Below are positions 45,324 through 56,200 of a stretch of DNA of 64,000 nt, in pieces. Each line of letters opens with the position of its first letter. Position 1 is the stretch's first letter. Under the pieces are notes generated by a model. The model saw only the letters and a program-made list of their open reading frames with translations. It was not told where the DNA came from and ran no database searches. The translations under genes were made by a program, and so were the position numbers. Source of the DNA: an uncultured Bacteroidales bacterium (GTDB lineage Bacteria > Bacteroidota > Bacteroidia > Bacteroidales > F082); contig CAJOIH010000007.1 in the NCBI GenBank assembly GCA_905234455.1, positions 124,001 through 188,000 on the forward strand, written 5' to 3'.

Positions 45324-46568
45324 TTAGGCACGGGGTTCGCCGAGGAAGGTCAAGGTGGTTAGGCGGGAACGGTCGAAGACCTCGTTGGCTTCGGCCATGA
45401 GGTCGGAGGCGGTGATGACGTCGATGGTGTGGATGATTTCGGGAATGGACTCGATGGGTTCACCCATGAGCATGGAACGGGTGAGGGCCAGCAGTTCGCT
45501 CATGCCCGACTCGCGGCCGAGGGCCAGTTGACCGATGAGCTGCTGCTTGGCATGATGCAATTGCATGGTACCCAGTTTTTGGTTGCATAGCTTATCCAAT
45601 TCCTTGTAAACCAAACTGATAGATTTTTCGAGCGAATCAGGGTCGACTCCCATGTAGACGTTGAACAGACCCACGTCGGAATAGGCATTGTATTGCGACT
45701 CGATGGTGTAGGCGAAGCCGTACTTCTCGCGGATGTTCAGGCTGAGGCGCGAGTTCATGGCCGGACCACCTAAGATATTATTAAGGAGCACCATGGTACG
45801 TTTTCGGGGGTGGCTGAAACTGGGTGCCAATCCACCTATCATACAGTGACTGAGGTGGTTACGCCGCTCCATGGTCACTTTGCGAGGCTCGTAGGCCTTG
45901 AAAGGCTCACGATGGCTTGGAACCAGATGGGCATCGCGACTGCCGAAAAAATGTCGGGCCAGCTTCTCGAACTCGGTGAAACTGATATCGCCGATGGTGG
46001 CCAGCACCATGTTGTCGGTACTATAGTTATCCGCGCGGAAAGCCAGCACATCGTCGCGGCTGAAGCCCTTCACCGAATCGTTGGTGCCCAGGATGTTGCG
46101 TCCGAGAGGATGGCCTTTGAAGACCGTGTCCTCGAACACATCGTAGATCTCCTCCGATGGCATGTCGAGGTAAGAGTTGATTTCGTCGAGCACCACCTCT
46201 TTCTCCTTCTCGAGCTCATGTTCAGGGAAGGTAGCCTGGAAGGCGATGTCGGACAGCAGGTCCAGGGCTCTTTTATAGTAGGTGTTGAGGAACGAGGCTT
46301 GGAGGCAGGTCTCCTCCTTGGTGGTGAAGGCGTTGAGGTCGCCCCCGACGTTGTCGAGGCAGCTGAGGATATGGTAGGGCTTGCGGCTTTGGGTGCCTTT
46401 GAACACGGTATGTTCGATGAAGTGGGCCATGCCGTTTTGCGATTCCAATTCGTCGCGCGAGCCTGTGCCGACCACGAGCACCAGATGGGCGATTTCGCCT
46501 GGCTTGCGGCGGTGCAGCAGGCGGATGCCGTTGGGAAGGGTAGCTATGTTGTATTGTTCAGTGTCCAT
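45324..46568 (-). CDS. M16 family zinc metallopeptidase
   Basis: A 414-residue single-unit M16 peptidase with the inverted zinc motif HFIEH (49-53) in NGMAHFIEHTVFKGT and the distal Glu about 75 residues on (SEEIYDVFED). Its second half (MIGGLAPSFSHPRKRTMVLLNNILGG, IREKYGFAYTIES) is the inactive partner lobe. No signal peptide; cytoplasmic or loosely periplasmic. It resembles the mitochondrial processing peptidase/PqqL-type M16B branch; the physiological substrate is unknown. Minus-strand box TACCTTTG at 46589-46596. Confidence 0.93.
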   Translation of the reverse strand: MDTEQYNIATLPNGIRLLHRRKPGEIAHLVLVVGTGSRDELESQNGMAHFIEHTVFKGTQSRKPYHILSCLDNVGGDLNAFTTKEETCLQASFLNTYYKRALDLLSDIAFQATFPEHELEKEKEVVLDEINSYLDMPSEEIYDVFEDTVFKGHPLGRNILGTNDSVKGFSRDDVLAFRADNYSTDNMVLATIGDISFTEFEKLARHFFGSRDAHLVPSHREPFKAYEPRKVTMERRNHLSHCMIGGLAPSFSHPRKRTMVLLNNILGGPAMNSRLSLNIREKYGFAYTIESQYNAYSDVGLFNVYMGVDPDSLEKSISLVYKELDKLCNQKLGTMQLHHAKQQLIGQLALGRESGMSELLALTRSMLMGEPIESIPEIIHTIDVITASDLMAEANEVFDRSRLTTLTFLGEPRA

Positions 46569-46644
46569 GATGAAAATAAAATCGGCTGCAAAGGTAATAA
46601 GTTATTGCGAAAAACGTTAAATTTGCCGATTACAAATACGAATC

Positions 46645-47454
46645 ATGAGAAAAACGATCTTTACCCTCACCATGATACTGGCCGTGGTCACAGCTTTTGG
46701 CCAGACTCCCCGCAACATCGCCAAGGAAGCCATCCCTGTAAGCATGGTCCAGGTGACCTATGCTGCGCAGTTGCCCGGGTTCGACACCCGCACCGACTAC
46801 GGTTTCAGCAACACCATCGGCGGCAGCATCATCCACAAGACCCAGGGCAACTGGATCTTCACTGCCAACGGCAATTTCATCTTCGGCAACCAGATCAAGG
46901 GCTCGCGCATCGACATTTTCGGCGAGAGCATCACCACCGTTTACGGTGAGGTGATTGGCGGCGGCGGTCTTCCCACGGCCTTGGCCACTTTTGAGCGCGG
47001 GTTGCATTTCCAGGCCGAGGTAGGCCGGCTGTTCCCCATGGCGCCCAACCCCAACAGCGGCCTGTTCGTGCAGTTCGGTGCCGGCTACCTGTGGAACCGC
47101 ATGAGGACCGAATACCAGATTGAGGTCCAGAACCCGCCTTTACAGCTCATGGGCGACTACCAATACGGCTACGACAAGATGCGGGGCGGGATGGCCTTGC
47201 ACGGCGAGGTCGGCTACCTGGTGGTGAGCAACACCAGGGTGTATAACTTCTCGGTCTCGCTGGAGGTCACCTACGCTCGCACCAAGCACCTTCGCGACTA
47301 CGACTTCCGCGTGTTTTACGACGAGAACGGCCAGCCCCAGGTTATGGGCTACAACGACAAGAGCAAGCGCTTCAACGACTTCTACTATGGCATCCGACTG
47401 GGTTGGATGATCCCCTTCTACCAGCGTCAGCCTGACGAGTATTACTACTACTAA
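46645..47454 (+). CDS. Predicted outer-membrane beta-barrel protein upstream of waaA
   Basis: A 269-residue protein: signal peptide (about 1-19, AFGQ), then alternating aromatic strands (NWIFTANGNFIFGNQI, LFVQFGAGYLWNRM, FYYGIRLGWMIPFYQ), ending in DEYYYY. It resembles small conserved Bacteroidota outer-membrane barrels. The gap to waaA is only eight bases, so the two are one operon, which makes a role in lipopolysaccharide or envelope assembly plausible but unproven. A TAAATTTG box lies at 46618-46625. Confidence 0.72.
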   Translation: MRKTIFTLTMILAVVTAFGQTPRNIAKEAIPVSMVQVTYAAQLPGFDTRTDYGFSNTIGGSIIHKTQGNWIFTANGNFIFGNQIKGSRIDIFGESITTVYGEVIGGGGLPTALATFERGLHFQAEVGRLFPMAPNPNSGLFVQFGAGYLWNRMRTEYQIEVQNPPLQLMGDYQYGYDKMRGGMALHGEVGYLVVSNTRVYNFSVSLEVTYARTKHLRDYDFRVFYDENGQPQVMGYNDKSKRFNDFYYGIRLGWMIPFYQRQPDEYYYY

Positions 47455-47462
47455 ATCGTGAG

Positions 47463-48653
47463 ATGCGGGGACTTTATACCTTGGGGATTCGGGCCTACGC
47501 CTTGGGCGTGAGAACGGCGGCGTGGTTCGGCAACGCCAAGGCCAAGCTGTGGGTGGAAGGCCGGAAACAGCCTCTGCCACCAACCGACGATGACGACCCC
47601 TGGGTATGGTTTCATGCCGCCTCGTTGGGTGAATTCGAGCAAGGCAGGCCTTTGATCGAGGCGCTCAAAAGGCAGTATCCCCGGCTCAAGGTCTCGCTGA
47701 CTTTCTTTTCCCCGTCGGGGTATGAGATCAGGAAGGACTATCCGTTGGCCGATGAGGTGTTGTACCTGCCCATCGACACGATGCGGAACGCCAGGCGGTG
47801 GGTCGGAAGGCACCGTTTCGTGGCCGCCTTCTTCATCAAATACGAGTTTTGGTTCAACTATATGAAGGCTTTGGCTGAGCGAGGCATTCCATTGTATTAC
47901 ATCTCTCTGATTCTCAAGCCAAACCAATACTTCTTCAAGTGGTACGGCGGTTGGTTCAGAAGGCAACTCCAACACGTCACCCATTTCTTCGTCCAGGACG
48001 AGACCACCCAGAGGCTACTCAAGGACTTTGACAACGTGACGCTTTGCGGTGACACCCGTTTCGACCGTGTGGCTGCCATTGCCCAGACGGCCAGGCGTTT
48101 CCCCGAGATCGAGGCATTCATCGGCACGAGGAAGTGCATCATCGCAGGCAGCACCTGGCCGCCTGACGAGAGGCTGCTTCTCCCCTATCTGGGTCGGCTG
48201 CCCGAGGATTACTGCATGATTATCGCTCCCCATGACATCAGCGAGCGGCATGTCAGGCAGATCCGGGAGGCGCTCCAAGGGGTGGCTTCCGACAAGGTTT
48301 ATATCGTCGACACCATCGGCATGTTGTCGCAGCTCTACCAATATGCCCGTTTCGTCTACATCGGCGGCGGGTTCGGCGTCAACATCCACAACATCCAGGA
48401 GCCCGTCACCTTTGGCTGTCCCGTGGTGTTCGGTCCCAAGTACAAGAGTTTCAGGGAGGCTGTCGACCTGGTGGGCTTGGGGGGCGCTTTCACGGTCAGC
48501 AGCCAAAGCCAGCTCGATGACATCTTCGACCGGCTCATCCACGACGAGTCGTATTGCCGTCGGGCATCGGAAATTTGCAAGGATTATTTAAGGAAACAGC
48601 TCGGTGCCACCGACACCATCCTGCGGGAGATTACATCCACTTTCTCCGCTTGA
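47463..48653 (+). CDS. waaA: 3-deoxy-D-manno-octulosonic acid (Kdo) transferase
   Basis: A 396-residue GT30 enzyme: WVWFHAASLGEFEQGRPLIEALK (catalytic Glu in the family's conserved GE), LTFFSPSGYEIRKDYP, ARFVYIGGGFGVNIHNIQEPVTFGCPVVFGPKYKSFREA near the C-terminus. It adds Kdo to lipid IVA on the cytoplasmic side, linking to kdsD and lptB elsewhere in this window. Slightly shorter than E. coli WaaA (425). Its 3' end overlaps corA by 23 bases. Confidence 0.94.
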   Translation: MRGLYTLGIRAYALGVRTAAWFGNAKAKLWVEGRKQPLPPTDDDDPWVWFHAASLGEFEQGRPLIEALKRQYPRLKVSLTFFSPSGYEIRKDYPLADEVLYLPIDTMRNARRWVGRHRFVAAFFIKYEFWFNYMKALAERGIPLYYISLILKPNQYFFKWYGGWFRRQLQHVTHFFVQDETTQRLLKDFDNVTLCGDTRFDRVAAIAQTARRFPEIEAFIGTRKCIIAGSTWPPDERLLLPYLGRLPEDYCMIIAPHDISERHVRQIREALQGVASDKVYIVDTIGMLSQLYQYARFVYIGGGFGVNIHNIQEPVTFGCPVVFGPKYKSFREAVDLVGLGGAFTVSSQSQLDDIFDRLIHDESYCRRASEICKDYLRKQLGATDTILREITSTFSA

Positions 48654-49548
48654 AGATGAGGACGAACACGCCGGCCACCACTACCATCACGCCAATCAAG
48701 CCGTAGAACGCCCATTCCTTGAGTTGGAAAGGCAGTTCCACATTCATGCCGTAGAGGCCGGTGATGAAGGTCAATGGCAGGATGATGGACGAGATGATGG
48801 TAAGGATCTTCATCGTCTCGTTGGTCTTGTTGGTCTGCATCGAGTCGAAGGTTTGCGACAGGCCTTCGATCAACTCCTCGTAGTCCTCGGTCATATCCCA
48901 CACCTTCTGGTAGTAGTCCAAGATGTTGCCCCAGTAGTCTTCCATGTACTCCACGTCTTCGGTGAAGCCCCGGATCTTGCCGTTTTCGAACATCTGGAAG
49001 AGACGCAGTTGGGGTTTGAATATGGTGTTGATGAGGATGAGGTTCTTTCTGGTGATGGAGATGCGTTCGATGATCTTGTCCTGTTTTTCCTGAAGCAGCT
49101 CACGGTTGATCAACTCGACGTCGAGGCCCACTTTACGCAGCAGGTACACTGACTCGGTGATGAGTTTTTCGAGGATGCGGTAAAGCAGTTTATCGGAACT
49201 CTCGATATTGACTTCTTCATTGTTTTGGACACGCTCCTCGTATTCGCCAAACAGTTGCGACACTCCCCAAGGATTTTTCTCTATGGAAATAATATAGTCT
49301 TTACCCCAGAACAATTTAACTTCCTTGATCTTCACAAAACGATTCTGGCGATCGAAGTTGGGGAAGTGCAGGATAAGGAAGTAATAATCGTCGTAGATAT
49401 CGATTTTGGGGCGCTGGTTGACCGACTTACAGTCCTCGATGTCGAGGGGGTGGAAGTGAAAACGATCCTTGAGGAACTCGAAGTCCTCATCGCTCGGATT
49501 ATTGAGATGGCGCCATGTGATGTTGCCGATTTTCAAGCTGTTGATCAT
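48631..49548 (-). CDS. corA: CorA family magnesium/cobalt transporter
   Basis: A 305-residue CorA with a soluble N-terminal domain, the long stalk helix and two C-terminal transmembrane segments, the first ending in the signature FITGLYGMNVE (GMN). It forms a pentameric Mg2+/Co2+ channel of the inner membrane. Tail overlap with waaA of 23 bases. Confidence 0.95.
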   Translation of the reverse strand: MINSLKIGNITWRHLNNPSDEDFEFLKDRFHFHPLDIEDCKSVNQRPKIDIYDDYYFLILHFPNFDRQNRFVKIKEVKLFWGKDYIISIEKNPWGVSQLFGEYEERVQNNEEVNIESSDKLLYRILEKLITESVYLLRKVGLDVELINRELLQEKQDKIIERISITRKNLILINTIFKPQLRLFQMFENGKIRGFTEDVEYMEDYWGNILDYYQKVWDMTEDYEELIEGLSQTFDSMQTNKTNETMKILTIISSIILPLTFITGLYGMNVELPFQLKEWAFYGLIGVMVVVAGVFVLIFKRRKWM

Positions 49549-49610
49549 ATCGTTTCCCTCCCCAAAAAATTTTTCGCTGCAAAACTAAGCAAAAAACATT
49601 AAAAAGTTGC

Positions 49611-49618
49611 TATATTTG
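49611..49618 (+). promoter_or_regulatory. -7 box upstream of ruvA-sprA
   Basis: TATATTTG, about 25 bases before the ruvA ATG at 49643. No convincing -33 element. The likely start of the ruvA-sprA-gcvH-vanZ transcript. Confidence 0.45.
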
Positions 49619-49642
49619 CAAATTATTTTCAAAACGCGCAAG

Positions 49643-50224
49643 ATGTACGCATTCATTTCGGGAAGAATCGCTGAAATCACCCCAGCCTATGCCATTGTCG
49701 ACAACCACGGCGTAGGGTATTTCATCAACATCACGTTGAACACGTTCACTGCCATTGGCGAGCAGACGGAGGTGAAGCTATACACGCATCTACAGGTTTT
49801 GGAAGACGCCCACAATCTTTTCGGTTTTTACACGGCGAAGGAGCGCGACATGTTCGAGTTGCTGATCAGTGTGAGTGGTGTAGGGTGCAACACGGCACGT
49901 CTCATCCTCTCGTCATTGACGGTCAACGAGCTGAGCACGGCCATTGCTAATGAGGACATCCGCACCATCCAGGCAGTGAAAGGCATTGGAAGCAAAACCG
50001 CACAGCGTTTGGTGGTGGACCTCAAGGACAAGGTGAAGAAGGCCGAGTATGCCGAAGAGATTCCGGGCATTATAGACAATACCGTGAAGAACGAGGCGTT
50101 ATCAGCCTTGGTGATTTTGGGATTCAGCAAGAACGCGGCCAGCAAGGCTCTCGACAAGTTGTTGAAGCACACGCCTGACGCCACCGTGGAGGTGTTGATA
50201 CGCGAAGCCCTCAAGTTATTATGA
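49643..50224 (+). CDS. ruvA: Holliday junction branch migration protein RuvA
   Basis: A 193-residue RuvA from the ATG at 49643 (MYAFISGRIAEI); the frame extends 12 codons upstream, but that would overlap the -7 box. OB-fold N-terminus, central helix-hairpin-helix pairs (LLISVSGVGCNTARLILSSL, IQAVKGIGSKTAQRLVVDLKDKV) and the C-terminal UBA-like domain III (ALSALVILGFSKNAASKALDKLL). Its stop overlaps the sprA start (ATGA), the classic Bacteroidota arrangement. Confidence 0.97.
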   Translation: MYAFISGRIAEITPAYAIVDNHGVGYFINITLNTFTAIGEQTEVKLYTHLQVLEDAHNLFGFYTAKERDMFELLISVSGVGCNTARLILSSLTVNELSTAIANEDIRTIQAVKGIGSKTAQRLVVDLKDKVKKAEYAEEIPGIIDNTVKNEALSALVILGFSKNAASKALDKLLKHTPDATVEVLIREALKLL

Positions 50225-53200
50225 ACCTTATGAGACGACATATCATCCTGTTGATGCTGCTGGCGATGGTCATACCGGCCTTTGCCCAGTTGCCTGACGA
50301 CGACCAGCCGGCCATCCACCTGAATGAGCCGACCAACTTCACCCATGAGGTGGTCTACGACCCTCTCACCGGGCAATACACCCTCAAGCACAAGGTAGGC
50401 GACCACGAGTACAAGCTGCCCACCACCATGTCGATGAAGGACTACATGGAATACAAGAACCGCAAGGAGGTACGGGAGTATTGGAAGAGCCGCAAGCAGC
50501 AGAACACCAAGAGCTCCAAGGAAAGCAACTCCATCATCCCGCCGCTCTATGTGGGCGGTGAGGCTTTTGACCTCATCTTCGGCAGCAACACCATCGACAT
50601 CCGGCCCCAAGGCTCCGTCGACCTCACTTTCGGCCTCAAGCACAACTATCGCGGCGACCCCTCCATCACCAAGCAGCACACCACCAACTTCGACTTCGAC
50701 CAGGACATCCAATTGAACGTCATCGCCAAGATCGGCGACAAGATCAACTTCAACATCAACAAGAACACCAAAGCCACCTTCAACTACGAGGACCTGATGA
50801 AGTTGAAGTACGAAGGCAAGGAAGACGAGATCATCCAGTTGCTCGAGGCCGGTGACGTGAGTTTCCCGCTCAACAGCACCCTCATCACGGGTACTCAGAG
50901 GCTGTTCGGCTTGAAGTCGAAGCTGAAGTTCGGCAACACCAGCATCACCTCGGTGGTGTCGTACCAGGAGAGCGAGTCGCGCAACATCTCGGTGCAGGGC
51001 GGTGCCCAGACCAACGAGTTCAACATCAACTGCATCGACTACGAGGAGAACCGGCACTTCTTCCTGAGCCAGTATTTCAGGGAGCAGTACGAAAGTGCCC
51101 TTTCGACCCTACCCACGATCACCTCCAGCATCAACATCACCAAGATCGAGGTGTGGGTGACCAACACCAACTCGACCACCCAAGACACACGTAACATCTT
51201 GGCGTTGACCGACTTGGCAGAAGGAAGGGAACAATGGATCTACAACCCCGAGGTGCATCCCGCCAACACCATGACCATATATCCCCGCAATGCAGCCAAC
51301 AACCTGCTGACCCGGTTGGACACCGTTCAGATTCGCGACATCAGCCTGGTGACCAACTACATGTCGGGCGACCCGATGCACATCGGGCGGCAGGGCTACA
51401 TGGTCTCGGGACGCGACTTTGAGAAGATCGAGAACGCACGCCGGCTGAGTCCCTCCGAATATTCACTCAACTCGAAGTTGGGTTTCATCTCACTGAACAT
51501 CAACCTGAACTCCAACCAGACCTTGGCCGTTGCCTACCAGTACACCATTGTGGGCAGCGACGCCGTGTATCAGGTGGGTGAGTTCTCCGACGCTGGCATC
51601 AACGCCCCGCAGGTACTGACCGCCAAACTCTTAAGAGGCACTACGGTGAACACCTCGATGCCCATCTGGAACCTGATGATGAAGAACGTGTACAACCTCA
51701 GGGCTTACCAGATCAGTCCCACCGACTTCATGCTCAACATCTTTTACATTGGCGGTTCGAGCAGCACCCCGATGGGTTATTTCAACGAAGGCCCCGAGGG
51801 TGTGAAGGGCGTGTCGCTGTTGCACCTGCTCGGTCTCGACAACCTGACCCAGCAGAACAACCCCATCCCGGGCGGTGACGGTGAGTTCGACTTCCTGAAC
51901 AATGCCCAGACCACCGGAGGTACCATCAACGCTGCCAACGGCCGCATCTACTTCCCTGTGTTGGAGCCTTTCGGCAGCCATTTGCGCAGGGTGTTCGCCG
52001 ACAATGTCGACTTGGCCAACAAATACGCCTACGACTCGTTGTACACGATGACCAAGACCTCGGCCGAGCAGTATTCCGAAAAGAACAAGTTCTCGTTGCG
52101 CGGCTACTATTCGTCGCAGTCGGGCAGTGAGATCAGCCTGAACGCCATGAACGTGGCCCAGGGCTCCGTGACCGTGACGGCGGGTGGCAGGACCTTGGTG
52201 GAGAATGTCGACTACACAGTCGACTACACCTTGGGACGTGTCAGCATCATCAACGAGGGCATCCTCAACTCAGGCACTCCCATCAACATCTCGTTGGAGA
52301 GCAATTCCGGTTTCAGCGCGTTGAAGAAGACCTTCCTAGGCACCCGTGTCGAACACGAGTTCAACCCCGACTTCCGCTTGGGCGGCACTGTTCTGCACTT
52401 GGGCGAGCGCTCATACACCCAGAAGATCAATTACGGCGAGGAGGCCATCTCCAATACCATTTGGGGCTTTGACCTCAGTTACAACAGCGAGGCCCGTTGG
52501 CTCACCAGATTCATCGACTGGCTGCCAGGCATCAGCACCAAGGCCCCGTCGCGCATCCGTTTCGACGGTGAGTTCGCCCACTTCATCCCCGGCTTGTCCA
52601 AGTCGGCGGCAGAGCCTGGCACTTCCTATATCGACGACTTTGAAGGCGCCAAGTCGACCATCGACCTAAGGCTCTTCAGCCAATGGCATCTGGCCAGCAC
52701 GCCCCAGCACCAGAACGACCTCTTCCCTGAGGCCGCGGCCAATACCGGCCTGGCCTACGGCAAGAACAGGGCGAAACTCTCGTGGTATACCATTGACCAC
52801 ACGGTGTTCTACGACCGGGCCACCACCATCCGGCCGAGGAACATCACCGCCGACGAGCTCTCAAGAAACAGCGTGCGTCAGGTCTTGGAGACCGAGATCT
52901 ACCCCACCAAGGATATTGCGGCAGGCACTCCCACCAATATGTCGGTGCTCAACCTCGCCTACTTCCCCACTGAAAGAGGTCCCTACAACTATGACGTCAA
53001 CCCCACGCAGTACTCCGCCGGTGTCAACGAGAACGGCGAGCTGTACGATCCCCTTTCGCGTTGGGCCGGTATCATGAGAAGGATGGAGACCACCGACTTC
53101 GAGGCCACCAACATCGAGTACATCGAGTTCTGGCTCATGGATCCCTTCTCCGACCCCGAATACCAGAACAACCCAGGCAAGCTTTACATCAACTTGGGTG

Positions 53201-56200
53201 ACATCTCCGAGGATGTGCTTCGTGACGGACGCAAGTTTTACGAGAACGGCATGCCCGAAAACGAAGAAGTGGTGAATGTCGACACCACCATTTGGGGTCG
53301 CGTGCCCATCATGCAGGACCTCGTGGGCACCTTCAGCACCAGTCCGGATGCCCGCCTATACCAAGACATCGGTTATGACGGTCTCCGCGACGTCGACGAG
53401 AAGACCTTCTTTGAAAACAACTACCTGAGTGTGCTCCGCGACCAATACGGCGAGGGCTCGCAAGCCTACCAAAAGGCTTATGCCGACCCGTCGTCGGACA
53501 ACTACCATTACTTCAGGTCGTCGGAGTGGGACGACGACGATGTGCACAGCAGCATTGTCGAAAGATACAAATACTATAACGGTGTTGAAGGCAACTCTCC
53601 TTCCGAATCCCAGCGCACTGAGAGTTACACCACCAGCAACACCACGGTACCCGATGCCGAGGACATGAACTCCGACAATACCTTGAGCGAGTCGGAACGT
53701 TACTACCAGTACGAGATCGACCTCAGTCCCGAGAAGATGGTTGTTGGCAAGAACCACATTGCCAACATCTACGAGGCCTCCAACATCAAGTTGGCCAATG
53801 GCGAAATCGGGAATGTGACCTGGTACCAGTTCAGGGTGCCCATCAAACAGCCCGACAGGGTCATCGGCCGCATCGACGATTTCTCGTCCATCCGTTTCAT
53901 GAGAATGTTCGTACGCGACTTCCAGCGTCCCATCGTGTTGCGTTTTGCCACCCTCGACTTGGTGAAGGGGGAATGGAGGACGTACACCCATGGCATCCAG
54001 GCTCCTGGTGAATATCAGCCCAACGACATTGCCAACAGCACCACCCTTGATGTTTCCGCAGTGAACATCGAGGAGGATGGCCGTCGCATCCCTGTCCCCT
54101 ACGTCATCCCGCCGGGCATCACCCAGGAGCAGATTGTGGGGACCACTGCCGTGACGAAGCTCAACGAGCAGTCGTTGCAGATGACGGTGCAGCACCTCGT
54201 CGACGGTGATGGTCGCGCCATCTACAAGACCACCGACTTCGACTTGAGGCAATACAAATACCTGAAGATGTTCGTCCACGCCGAGCAGGCCACTGAGGAG
54301 GACCCGTTGTACGACCAGGACCTCACCGTGTTCATGCGACTGGGCACCGACTTCACGGAGAACTACTATGAATACGAGATCCCGCTAAGGGTGACACCTT
54401 GGGGGACTCCTTATACCAACAAGGAAGCCATTTGGCCTGAGATCAACAATTTCGAGATTTTGCTGGAGGACCTCGTCACGGTGAAGGAGAACCGCAACGC
54501 TGCCATGAGGCTGCCCGGAAGCACTGTTAGGCCGAACCTGCTTTACACTGAGCGTTTCAAGAAAGGCACCGTGGAGGGCATGGACTACTACCATACCGTC
54601 AAGGTCATCGGCAACCCGACCATCAGCGATGTGAAAGCCATGATGATCGGTGTGCGCAACCCCAAACGCCAGAGTCTTGACAATGGCAATGACGACGGAC
54701 TGACGAAGAGTGTCGTCGTTTGGGTCAACGAATTGCGCTTGACCGAGTTGAGCAGCAATGGCGGCTTTGCCGGCACTGGGCGCGTGGAAGCCACTTTGGC
54801 CGACTTGGGACGTTTCGTGGCCACTGGTTCGTACAGTTCGGGAGGCTTCGGCCCTCTTGATTGCCGTGTCACCGACAACACCTTTGAAGCCCATTCCCAG
54901 TTCAGCGTCTCCACCGACCTTGAACTCGGGAAGTTCGTTGAGAACACCGGCCTGAAGGTGCCGTTGCACGTCGACTATGGCAGGAATGTGACGACGCCCA
55001 CCTACAACCCCTTTGATCCCGACGTCAAACTCAACGATGCCTTGGCCGCCCTGGACACCCAAGAGCAGCGCGACTCGTTGACTTCCATTGTGCACAGCCT
55101 GACGCAATACAAGAACATCAACCTGATGAACGTCAGGAAGGAACGCACGGCGGGCAGGAACAAGAAAGGTGGACAGGAAGGCAAGGATGGCAAAGAAGGC
55201 AAGGAAACGCTCAATCTGAGAGATCCCAACAACCGTAACCGTGGCAACCGCAACATGCCCACTGTCCATATCTGGGACATCGAGAACTTCAACTTCTCGT
55301 TCTCGTATAGCGAGACCAAGCAGGAGAATCCCGACATCCAGTATTACAACACCAAGATCTACCGTGGCAATCTCGGCTACAACTACGTAGGCAATCCGAA
55401 GAACGTGGCGCCCTTTGCCAAGGCCAAGTGGGCTTCGAAGTCGTACCTTGCGTTGATTAAGGACATCAACTTCTACTACCTGCCCAAGTCGCTCACCTTC
55501 AACACCGAGATGAACCGCAACTACTCAGAGCGTTTATTGCGCAACAAGAGCGGCGGCGACATCATCATCAACCCCACCATCTCGAAGCAATGGGATTGGA
55601 ACCGCAACTACCAGTTCCGCTACGACCTCACCAAGGGCTTGAACTTGGACTATTCGGCACAGGCTGAGGCCTACGTGTACGAGCCGGCAGGCAATCCTGA
55701 CAAGGGCACTGAGGAATGGAAACTCAACCGTGACACCATCAAGAACGAGTTGTTGCGTCTCGGCACCATGTCGCGATTCCACCAGACTGTCAACGTCAAC
55801 TACACCGTGCCCATCAACAAGTTACCCTTGTTGAGTTGGGTCACTGCCACCGCCACCTTCCAAGGCCAGTATTTCTGGACCGCCTCGGCCTTGTCCATCC
55901 AAGACCGGTTGGGCAACACCGTTGAGAACTCCTATTCCATCCAAGGCAACGGCAACCTCGACTTCACCAAGATCTACAACACCATCCCCTATCTGAAGAA
56001 CCTCAACTCCCCCGCTTCGAAGAAGAACGGCCCGAAGATCCAGAACATGAACAAGGACAAGGACAAGAAAGAGGACAAGGGGAAGGTGTCGGACAGCACT
56101 GCGATCAAGCCCAAGTCGGATCGCGTCAATGTCGGCAAGGTGTTGCTTGACGGGACGCTGAAGATCGTCACCATGGTGAAGCGTGCTACGCTCACCTACT

